From: Dolichospermum sp. ST_sed8
GTDB lineage: Bacteria; Cyanobacteriota; Cyanobacteriia; Cyanobacteriales; Nostocaceae
DNA length: 46,851 nt
Assembly: GCA_028658405.1 (NCBI GenBank)
Contig: JAKOGY010000009.1
Location: 1-46,851, forward strand
Direction of reading: 5' to 3'
The position numbers and the translations under genes are program-made. The notes below the pieces were generated by a model that searched no databases, had not been told where the DNA came from, and saw only the letters and a list, made by a program, of their open reading frames with translations. Shown piece by piece: positions 9,267 through 15,685 of this stretch; the first letter of the stretch is position 1, and each line of letters begins with the position of its first letter.

Positions 9267-9589
9267 CCAGATATCGCCAGCTTATACAACAAATATTGCA
9301 GGAATATAGTAATCAAAAACCAGCTTGCGGCAATATAGAAGTTGAGACAATTTTTGATACAGAACGTGACCATTATCAAATAGTTCATGTCGGTTGGGAA
9401 GGTCAAGATTGGGTACATAGTTGTATCATTCATATTGATATTAAAGGTAGCAAAATTTGGCTGCAATGGAATGCTACAGAGGATGATATTGCTGCTGATT
9501 TAGTGGCTGCGGGAGTGAGTAAGCAGGATATTGTGTTAGGGTTTCAGTCTCCTTTTATGAGGCAATTTACAGAATATGCTGTTAGTTAA
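9254..9589 (+). CDS. xisI: XisI family protein
   Basis: XisI is the obligate partner of XisH. The 111-aa protein shows the expected features: MDTLTRYRQLIQQILQEY at the start, an IFDTERDHYQIVHVGW strand segment, IHIDIKGSKIWLQWN, and the C-terminal SKQDIVLGFQSPFMRQFTEY. Its start overlaps the xisH end, giving translational coupling. A HigA-like gene begins 14 nt after its stop, so the operon may have three or four genes. Confidence 0.92.
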   Translation: MDTLTRYRQLIQQILQEYSNQKPACGNIEVETIFDTERDHYQIVHVGWEGQDWVHSCIIHIDIKGSKIWLQWNATEDDIAADLVAAGVSKQDIVLGFQSPFMRQFTEYAVS

Positions 9590-9603
9590 AATATTTAAGG
9601 ATT

Positions 9604-9897
9604 ATGAATAATTTGCAAGATATTACTCAAGATAGATTAGTAAGACCAATACATCCTAGTGAAGTAATTGCAGATATTTTAGATGATTTAGATATTAATC
9701 CTAGCAATTTTGCAAAAATTTTAGGAATATCTAATCAAACAATTCAGGAAATTATTAATGGTGAAGAATCCATTACTGTAGATATTGCAATTCGTCTTGG
9801 TAAAGCTTTAGGTAATGGACCTAGACTTTGGTTAAATCTTCAGCAAAAAGTTGATATTTGGGATGCTTTGCAAAGTCACAAAGAAGAATATGAGTAA
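9604..9897 (+). CDS. higA: HigA-like helix-turn-helix antitoxin
   Basis: The XRE-type helix-turn-helix protein of 97 aa has the HigA/VapI signature: RPIHPSEVIADILDDLDINP, then FAKILGISNQTIQEIINGEE and ITVDIAIRLGKALGNGPRLW. HigA antitoxins bind DNA as dimers, repress their operon and neutralise HigB, an mRNA interferase normally encoded just upstream. No HigB-like gene is present: the upstream genes are xisH and xisI. It may therefore be an orphan antitoxin, or the regulator of the XisHI unit. Confidence 0.85.
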   Translation: MNNLQDITQDRLVRPIHPSEVIADILDDLDINPSNFAKILGISNQTIQEIINGEESITVDIAIRLGKALGNGPRLWLNLQQKVDIWDALQSHKEEYE

Positions 9898-9922
9898 GTT
9901 ATGACTTTGGTTTAGAAGAAAT

Positions 9923-10495
9923 ATGGATTTTATCACGCTCTATCTACCTTCATCAATTCAAATAACAGATAATCAATTTTTTAAATTATGTCAAATTAAT
10001 GAGTTAATCAAAATTGAACGTAATGCTGATGGTAGTCTGATATTAAAGACTTTATCGGGTGGTATATCTAGCAATATTAACGCTGGTTTAACTGCTCAAT
10101 TAGCAAATTGGAACGATGACAAATCACAAGGTGTAGTTTTTGGTTCTGATGTCGGTTTTATTTTACCCAATGGTGCTATTCGTTCTCCTAGTGCTGCTTG
10201 GATAAAATTAGAAAAATGGAATAATTTAACAGAGGAAGAAAAGGAAAAGTTTCCTCCTATTTGTCCAGATTTTGTAATTGAGTTACTTTCTCCCAGTGAT
10301 AGTTTGAAAACTACACAGAAAAAGATGAAAGAATATATAGATAATGGTGTGCGTTTAGGTTTATTAATTAATCGTAAATTTCGTCAAGTAGAAATTTATA
10401 GACCAGGTAAGGATGTTGAGGTTTTGGATTCTCCTGCTACGGTTTCGGGGGAAGATATTTTAAAGGGTTTTGTTTTGAATTTAGGGATGATTTGA
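9923..10495 (+). CDS. Uma2 family endonuclease-like protein (DUF820)
   Basis: Uma2/DUF820 proteins are PD-(D/E)XK-fold nuclease-like proteins greatly expanded in cyanobacteria; their function is not settled. The family core is visible: FGSDVGFILPNGAIRSPSAA with the catalytic-type Asp, then CPDFVIELLSPSDSL with a conserved Glu, and MKEYIDNGVRLGLLIN. The C-terminal strand region is EIYRPGKDVEVL. At 190 aa the length is normal. It follows the HigA-like gene by 25 nt on the same strand and could share its transcript. Confidence 0.88.
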   Translation: MDFITLYLPSSIQITDNQFFKLCQINELIKIERNADGSLILKTLSGGISSNINAGLTAQLANWNDDKSQGVVFGSDVGFILPNGAIRSPSAAWIKLEKWNNLTEEEKEKFPPICPDFVIELLSPSDSLKTTQKKMKEYIDNGVRLGLLINRKFRQVEIYRPGKDVEVLDSPATVSGEDILKGFVLNLGMI

Positions 10496-10511
10496 CTTAC
10501 TAATATTCTCT

Positions 10512-10627
10512 TTGAGGATGTAGCGAAGCGCGACCTAGGAATCGTTTTTGGGAATGTGGAGTGTGATAGCGAAGCGCGACCTAGGAATCGCTTTTGGGAT
10601 ATGGGGGTGCGATAGCGAAGCGCGACC
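10512..10627. repeat. HIP1-related palindrome array 4
   Basis: Three units carry AGCGAAGCGCGACCTAGGAA with short TTTTGGGATATGGGGG-like spacers. The last unit is interrupted after its CTAG by the MITE at 10630-10764 and resumes as GGAATCGCTTC just after it. Confidence 0.82.
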
Positions 10628-10629
10628 TA

Positions 10630-10764
10630 GTAGTCTGTCAAGGACTAATTGACGGGTAAATAAATTTCTCTTCTTCCTTCTTCCTTCTTCCCTCTTCCTT
10701 CGTGTTCTTCGTGTCTTCGTGGTTCATTTTTTCCTTATCCGTCAAAATTTATTTGACAGACTAC
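10630..10764. mobile_element. MITE with IS630/Tc1-mariner-like ends, copy 1
   Basis: Terminal inverted repeats GTAGTCTGTCAA / TTGACAGACTAC extend imperfectly inward to about 30 bp (TAATTGACGGG / CCGTCAAAATTTATT). The element is flanked by TA on both sides, within CTAG. The uninterrupted target is visible because the surrounding repeat unit normally reads GACCTAGGAATCGCT. The interior is a pyrimidine-rich CTTCTTCCTTC tract. There is no ORF. A second copy is at 29584-29706. Confidence 0.85.
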
Positions 10765-10785
10765 TAGGAATCGCTTCAAAAATAC

Positions 10786-11011
10786 TTAACTCATCAATTG
10801 ATTTAAAACCAACACAGTTAACCCTGGTAAAGAAGGTAAACGTATATCATTAGTTAAGAAAAAAGACGCACCACCATAAACAGCAGTAGCCATTTGAATA
10901 GCATCTGGTGTTCTTAAATTGTAATCTGCTCTTAATTTAGCTGCATTTTCAGCAATATCTGGTAAAACTTCAATAGTTGTTAAACCTGGTAAAGAAGGTA
11001 ATGGGTGGATT
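10786..11011 (-). pseudogene. C-terminal remnant of a VapC-like PIN-domain toxin
   Basis: The minus strand reads TTIEVLPDIAENAAKLRADY, NLRTPDAIQMATAVYGGASF and FLTNDIRLPSLPGLTVLVLN before a stop at 10786. This is the second half of a PIN domain, including the conserved AxxLRxxYxLRTPDAI and a late TND acidic motif. Upstream of it the frame closes with no start codon, so the N-terminal half with the first catalytic Asp is gone. The phrase PSLPGLT occurs at both ends of the remnant, which hints at recombination between short direct repeats. No partner antitoxin remains. Confidence 0.75.
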
Positions 11012-11048
11012 TTTTAACGCCAACTTACTTAGTCCTATAGACGGCTAT

Positions 11049-11543
11049 TTAAATCATCTCAAAGGATAAATTATGACTTTTGAGAAAATCATGGCTGAAA
11101 TGATCTACCACATTGGTATCACTCAATTCTAAATTGTAGAAATCTGCAAACTCATGATCAATATATGGTCCTGCGTGCCAAGTTCCTACCTCTAATTTAA
11201 TAAAACAATTTCCCGGAATCCGAAAAGCTGCAATTTCTGATAACACAGGTTCATTCATATCATTATTAGGTGGACAAACTGCCATTAACCATTCTTTACC
11301 ATCCAAAGAACCTAAACATTGAGTGCATTTACTATGACGAGTAATTTGATGAAATTTTCGGCCATTTTCCTGCAACCGCATAATATAAAAACGGGGAATA
11401 CCATTTTTTAAATTTAACTGTGCATCTTCTTGATCGAAATTTTCTCCATCTTTACTCGCATATATCACTTGTCCATAAAGTTGAAAATTTTCTGGTGTAA
11501 TCAATTGAGACTGCAATTTTTGAATTGTTGGTAATGCACTCAT
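11049..11543 (-). CDS. allA: Ureidoglycolate lyase family protein
   Basis: The 164-aa protein resembles the AllA-type ureidoglycolate lyase family, a cupin-like fold acting in ureide/purine breakdown (ureidoglycolate to glyoxylate and urea). Family-like sequence includes PRFYIMRLQENGRKFHQITR, HSKCTQCLGSLDGKEWLMAV and FRIPGNCFIKLEVGTWHAGP. The His residues in ITRH and in TWHAGP are candidate active-site or metal ligands. No other allantoin genes are nearby, so the physiological role in this organism is uncertain. It lies 23 bp downstream of the FHA-kinase gene on the same strand and could be cotranscribed with it. Confidence 0.82.
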   Translation of the reverse strand: MSALPTIQKLQSQLITPENFQLYGQVIYASKDGENFDQEDAQLNLKNGIPRFYIMRLQENGRKFHQITRHSKCTQCLGSLDGKEWLMAVCPPNNDMNEPVLSEIAAFRIPGNCFIKLEVGTWHAGPYIDHEFADFYNLELSDTNVVDHFSHDFLKSHNLSFEMI

Positions 11544-11566
11544 AACTTCTTTCCTCTATATCTTAT

Positions 11567-12913
11567 TTACATACAATCTAACAACGCCTGTTTAAATTCT
11601 GCTGCTGTTTGAAAATAAATTTGTGGTTTTTCCTGCAAAGCTAAATCTATCACCTTTGCTAACTTTTGGGGAATACCATGATGACGTTGAAGAATAGGAA
11701 CAGGATTATTTTGCAAAACCGATAACCAAGGATCACCTGTAAAATCACGGGGAAAATATCCCGTCAACATATTATACAAACAAGCTGCCGTTGCCCATAC
11801 ATCAATTTCTGGTAACTCATCCTTAAAATTTAGCACCTGTTGACGGGGCATAAATGCAGGTGTTCCCATCATCTTGGTACCTGTTAAAGTTTGTCCACTT
11901 AACCCAGCTAAATCAAATGCTTTAGATAAACCATAATCGCCTATTTTTATGACTAGTTTATCGTTTATTTTACTAATAAAAATATTATTTGGTTTTAAAT
12001 CTTGATGAACTAAACCCTTACCTTTAGTTATGATGCCATTAACTGATTTAATATTGGAAATTTCGACTTCATGGGCATATATCAAACCATCGAGAACTTG
12101 CAAAGTTACATCTACGGCAATATCAATAGGTAACCGCCACCCGGATCTTTGCATTAAATCCCAAACATTACCCCCTGAAAAATATTCCATTGTAAAAAAG
12201 AAAGTATTTTCCACAAAGCCATAATCTAACAATTGCACGATATGAGGATGTTGTAAAATCTTGATATTTTCTGTTTCTCTCAGAAACATTTCTATCCCCT
12301 GTTTTTGAGTCGCAACCGCAGGTAACATGATCTTAATAGCGATGGATCTCTTAGTTTGAATATGCTTGGCTAAAAATACTTCTCCAAAGTCACCTTTACC
12401 TAATGACTTGATTAAATTATAGCCAGATATACTTTGAAGACTGACATTACCATCTTGCGCTAAATTTAGAAGCTTTTTAGTAATAGTTAAAAATTTTATT
12501 TTAGCATTTTCTTCTTGAACAGGTAAATCTGGTATTTTGTTTAATTGTTCTTCTACTTGTACCCCAATTTTAAAAAGAATATCACCTAATTTAATTTCAT
12601 CACCATCTTGTAAATTATATTCGGGAAAGTTTAATTTTATAGCTTCTTTTGCTAGTTGTTGCTTTTGTCTTTGTCCAATATTTTTGCCATTCACAAAAGT
12701 ACCATTTAAACTTCCTAAATCTCGCACACGAATATCTGGAGGATTAATATCAAGTAAACAGTGGTAGCGGGAAATAGTCATATCAACCTTATCCGCTATT
12801 TGCAAGTTGCAATCATCGTTTCTGCCAACAATACAAGTGCTGCGAGATTCAAAAACATATTGTTGTCTAGAAAGTTTACCCTGTGTGATGGTAAGTGTAA
12901 TTTTAGATGGCAT
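11567..12913 (-). CDS. FHA domain-containing serine/threonine protein kinase
   Basis: An N-terminal FHA phosphothreonine-binding domain (about residues 24-85: VGRNDDCNLQI, SRYHCLLDI, RDLGSLNGTFVNG) is joined to a Hanks-type kinase domain (about 165-445). Kinase motifs: GKGDFGEVF glycine loop, catalytic Lys in AIKIML near 192, HQDLKPNN near 301, DYG in place of DFG near 327, GTPAFMPRQQV activation segment, DVWATAACLYNMLTG. The HRD Arg is replaced by Gln, so it is a non-RD kinase. All catalytic Lys/Asp/Asn/Asp residues are present, so it is probably active. There is no membrane segment. The FHA domain may bind its own phosphothreonines. Substrates are unknown. Confidence 0.92.
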   Translation of the reverse strand: MPSKITLTITQGKLSRQQYVFESRSTCIVGRNDDCNLQIADKVDMTISRYHCLLDINPPDIRVRDLGSLNGTFVNGKNIGQRQKQQLAKEAIKLNFPEYNLQDGDEIKLGDILFKIGVQVEEQLNKIPDLPVQEENAKIKFLTITKKLLNLAQDGNVSLQSISGYNLIKSLGKGDFGEVFLAKHIQTKRSIAIKIMLPAVATQKQGIEMFLRETENIKILQHPHIVQLLDYGFVENTFFFTMEYFSGGNVWDLMQRSGWRLPIDIAVDVTLQVLDGLIYAHEVEISNIKSVNGIITKGKGLVHQDLKPNNIFISKINDKLVIKIGDYGLSKAFDLAGLSGQTLTGTKMMGTPAFMPRQQVLNFKDELPEIDVWATAACLYNMLTGYFPRDFTGDPWLSVLQNNPVPILQRHHGIPQKLAKVIDLALQEKPQIYFQTAAEFKQALLDCM

Positions 12914-13254
12914 TTTTAATAATTAATAATTCAACTTTTAACTAGTACCGCAAGGCGGAATTTAGAATTTAGAATGAATACAGCATAAGCTTTTCACTGA
13001 TTCGGAATGGTTCATTAACTTACGCCGGACTGTACTAGTGCTTATGCAAAGTTAATTTCTAAGTAAGTAGGCATAATTAAATATAACATGGGTAAGCAGC
13101 TAAATAATAAAAAAGGGAGAAGAAAAATATCTTCTTTTCCCTAATTGTTCAAAAACATCTGGTAAAAATTAAATATGCTTCTTCCAGAACCCTTGTAGAG
13201 ACGTTTCGTAAAATGTCTCTATATTTTTTTCGGGAGATGTCTAATCAGTAAAAT
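12914..13254. other. Intergenic region with hairpin repeats
   Basis: No gene is seen. A stem-loop lies at about 13111-13142 (AGGGAGAAGAA / CTTCTTTTCCCT). A dispersed-type hairpin lies at 13194-13222 (TAGAGAC / GTCTCTA), followed by a T-run on the + strand. The phrase AATTAAATATAACATGGG near 13075-13095 recurs, slightly changed, near 36437-36455. Confidence 0.5.
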
Positions 13255-13515
13255 TTAGATTTTACCAATGCTGTGTAGTCCTAAAATAATCCCTGCTCCT
13301 AAAATATGCCCAAAGGAAGCAGTTGCTAGTACCGCAGGTAAACCAAAACCACCGAAAAATTGAGGTGATGGTAATTCTGGTTTAGCGTTAGCTTGCTCAA
13401 TAGTAAATTTACCTACAGCAATAGCAAAAATATTGGCAATAATCATAATTACGCCAATATTAGGACTCCATTCTAGAGATGTGGTAACTGTAGCCAGTAA
13501 GTTTGAACTCAACAT
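13255..13515 (-). CDS. psaK: Photosystem I reaction center subunit PsaK
   Basis: PsaK is a small two-helix thylakoid membrane subunit at the edge of photosystem I that binds chlorophyll and connects to antenna. The 86-aa product has the family pattern: WSPNIGVIMIIANIFAIAVG (first helix), a polar stretch ending ELPSPQFFGGFGLPAVLATA, and SFGHILGAGIILGLHSIG (second helix). The start has an AGGAGT ribosome-binding site just upstream on the minus strand. It is monocistronic. Many cyanobacteria carry two psaK paralogues; which one this is cannot be told here. Confidence 0.95.
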   Translation of the reverse strand: MLSSNLLATVTTSLEWSPNIGVIMIIANIFAIAVGKFTIEQANAKPELPSPQFFGGFGLPAVLATASFGHILGAGIILGLHSIGKI

Positions 13516-13742
13516 CTAATTTACTCCTGATATGTTTGGATGCTTGACAATATCATCTAAATATTGAGTAATAAAAATCTATATCATTCTTTACTTTGTA
13601 GCAAATTTTAACATTTATTTTCACTTAATCATAGAAACACTTGCTGTGCTTAATAGAAATTTTTGATCTTTGTTGTCATGCTGATGGTCTCTGGAAAGGC
13701 TGGTAATTGCTAAGATAAGAGTTATTATTTCCTGGATTGATC

Positions 13743-14177
13743 ATGTCCTCAACTCTTGATTCCTTACCACCTGCACTAAATAAAATCGTCCACCGCTTTC
13801 AACGCGCTACAGAACCTAAACGACGCTATGAACAATTAATATGGTATGCTCAAAAGTTACCAGAGTTCCCTGAAGCCGGGAAACTTCCAGAAAATAAAGT
13901 TCCAGGTTGTGTTTCTCAGGTGTATGTTACGGCATCATTAGAAGATGATAAAGTCATGTTTCAGGGTGATTCTGATTCCCAATTAACTAAGGGATTGTTA
14001 GCATTATTAATAGCAGGATTAAATGGATCAACACCTACAGAAATAGTCCAACTCACTCCTGATTTTATTCAAGAGACTGGCTTAAATGTGAGTTTGACAC
14101 CTTCCCGCGCCAATGGGTTTTACAATATTTTCAAAACAATGCAAAAAAAAGCTTTGGAATCTAAATTAGTAAATTAG
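13743..14177 (+). CDS. sufE: SufE family cysteine desulfuration protein
   Basis: SufE accepts persulfide sulfur from the cysteine desulfurase SufS and passes it to the SufBCD Fe-S scaffold. The 144-aa product shows the SufE core: RYEQLIWYAQKLPEFPE, then ENKVPGCVSQVYVTA with the acceptor Cys in PGC, FQGDSDSQLTKGLLALLI and LTPSRANGFYNIFKTM. I chose ATG 13743; an in-frame TTG at 13737 would add two residues. No other suf genes are adjacent. Confidence 0.93.
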   Translation: MSSTLDSLPPALNKIVHRFQRATEPKRRYEQLIWYAQKLPEFPEAGKLPENKVPGCVSQVYVTASLEDDKVMFQGDSDSQLTKGLLALLIAGLNGSTPTEIVQLTPDFIQETGLNVSLTPSRANGFYNIFKTMQKKALESKLVN

Positions 14178-14229
14178 GACTTGGGGAAAAAATAAAGTTT
14201 TTTAAAGTTTTGGATGTGAAGTTTAACCA

Positions 14230-14334
14230 GTTCCCATACTCTGTATGGGATGAAGAGGAGAAGGCTCTGCCTTCAATAAATAAAGAGGCAACCAGCCTCT
14301 GTGACAGCATTCCCATACAGAGTATGGGAACGAG
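14230..14334. repeat. Dispersed compound palindrome, copy 1
   Basis: Outer arms GTTCCCATACTCTGTATGGGA and TCCCATACAGAGTATGGGAAC are self-complementary and also pair with each other. Inner hairpins are formed by GAGGCAACCAGCCTC and AAGGCTCTGCCTT. A related copy is at 43422-43528. There is no coding content. Confidence 0.75.
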
Positions 14335-14372
14335 ATATTATCTATAACGTTCCGCATCTGGGAATTGATAAA

Positions 14373-14693
14373 TTATGCTCCTTCTGAGCGATCAATTTTC
14401 TGACCAGGAGAAGATTCATAAAGAGCATCTAACTGTTCCCTGGCATCATCAAGATTAATTGAACGCATAACCAACAGTGGTTCTTTAATCATATTACCTG
14501 TACTATCTAACAATTCAGGATGGGGGACATACTGTTTTCTAGCTGCATAATAACCAAAGCCACCTTGTGATGATTGGTTAGCTGGATAAGTTCGTTCCCT
14601 ATCGAAACTGAACATGATCAGATTCCTAATTAAATTACCAACAGCTATGAATGCCAAAACGGTGAAAGCTAAAATATAAAGTAGGTGTAGCAT
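14373..14693 (-). CDS. DUF2973 family protein, 106 aa
   Basis: Small cyanobacteria-specific protein with one N-terminal membrane helix (LLYILAFTVLAFIAVGNLI) and a soluble tail containing YYAARKQYVPHPELLD and PLLVMRSINLDDAREQLDAL. This fits the DUF2973 family as I remember it, which is typically found close to DUF2605, as here (14938-15252, same strand). Function is unknown. The 244-bp gap between the two argues for separate promoters or a long leader. Confidence 0.78.
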   Translation of the reverse strand: MLHLLYILAFTVLAFIAVGNLIRNLIMFSFDRERTYPANQSSQGGFGYYAARKQYVPHPELLDSTGNMIKEPLLVMRSINLDDAREQLDALYESSPGQKIDRSEGA

Positions 14694-14937
14694 TAGATTT
14701 TCCTCCAGAACAGCAAAGGTTGAAATGTTATTTGGTAAAACTTAAAACTCCGCAAAAAAATAATTTACGGTAAAAGAAAATGTAAAATTCTTTACTTGTG
14801 CGCGTATGTTATATGATGCAATCCTTATATTCATATTAAGGTAACATGAGATACATTATTTTTTTATGAAAACAATGTTAAGAATTGTCTAATATCTTTA
14901 CAATTTCCACTTTATTTAGATTTTGTCAAGGGATTGA

Positions 14938-15252
14938 TTATTCCTTGGACTGACCTAAACGCATTCCCACAACCCAACATTCTGTAACTAATTGATGCCA
15001 AGGCATTACAGTCGCCATATCAATTCCCACTTCTTGATCAGTTGCTTTAAATAACATCTTTGCGGTGTTGAGTTCATTTTGTGCATCCTTAACTCGCTTT
15101 AGTAAGTTTAGTTGCTCTTGTTCACTCATGAATTGAATTCTCTCATTTTCCAGAATTTGACGATATCGCTCAAACCAATATTGAAAATCTTCTAACAGTG
15201 GTTCTAAGACTGATTTGAGTAAATCAGCGTTTGATAGATTCGAGTCCCCCAT
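14938..15252 (-). CDS. DUF2605 family protein, 104 aa
   Basis: Helical soluble protein with LLKSVLEPLLEDFQYWFERY near the N-terminus and MATVMPWHQLVTECWVVGMR at the end. This matches my memory of DUF2605, a conserved cyanobacterial family of unknown function usually next to DUF2973. The middle is coiled-coil-like (EQEQLNLLKRVKDAQNELNT). The start ATG at 15252 follows the sequence ATATATGGGGG without a strong ribosome-binding site. Confidence 0.78.
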   Translation of the reverse strand: MGDSNLSNADLLKSVLEPLLEDFQYWFERYRQILENERIQFMSEQEQLNLLKRVKDAQNELNTAKMLFKATDQEVGIDMATVMPWHQLVTECWVVGMRLGQSKE

Positions 15253-15685
15253 ATATGAGAAGCATATTTCTTAATTATTCTTCTAGATTAACATTATTTA
15301 CGATTCTTAACAATCAGTTCAGAATTGCTCACATCAAAAAAGCTGTAACTTTCTATCTGAAGCATGATTATATAAATTTGGCAATAAGTTTGTAAAGCTC
15401 CTTGGGAGTAAATCTAGATACCTCTAAGGGAACAAATTAGTCATTAGTCATTAGTCATTGGTCATTAGTCACCGAATCAGTAGGGGCGTATAGCAATACG
15501 CCCCTACTGAACCACGAAGGGACGAAGAACATGAAGGAAGGAAGAAGAAGGAAGAAGGAAGACATATTGTTTTTCTGTTTCCTGTCCTCTACTCGTAGTT
15601 GGGCTAAATTAGGAAAAACCATAGCCGGTGGACTATTATTTATTTTGTAAAGAAATTTTTTGTCAAGTTTATAGTTTAACAGCCG
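15253..15685. other. Intergenic region with simple repeats upstream of thrS
   Basis: It holds a run of TCATTAG(T/G) tandem units (15438-15470), a perfect 13-bp stem hairpin (15479-15508), and a GAAGGAAGAAG purine tract beginning CTGAACCACGAAGG (15507-15562). The tract matches, in reverse complement, the interior of the MITEs and recurs at 32729-32770. An ORF predicted on the minus strand is repeat translation. No gene is called. Confidence 0.6.
15479..15508. repeat. Perfect 13-bp stem hairpin
   Basis: AGTAGGGGCGTAT, loop AGCA, ATACGCCCCTACT. It is a common type of cyanobacterial dispersed hairpin (GTAGGGGCG). No T-run follows, so it is not an intrinsic terminator. Confidence 0.8.

Noticed and set aside
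8847-9589. Evidence of an fdxN-type excision element near xisH/xisI
   Set aside because: No XisF-like recombinase, no nif gene and no recombination-site pair is visible in the window.
13194-13225. Terminator for psaK
   Set aside because: The hairpin's T-run is on the plus strand, whereas psaK is on the minus strand; it is better read as a dispersed repeat.
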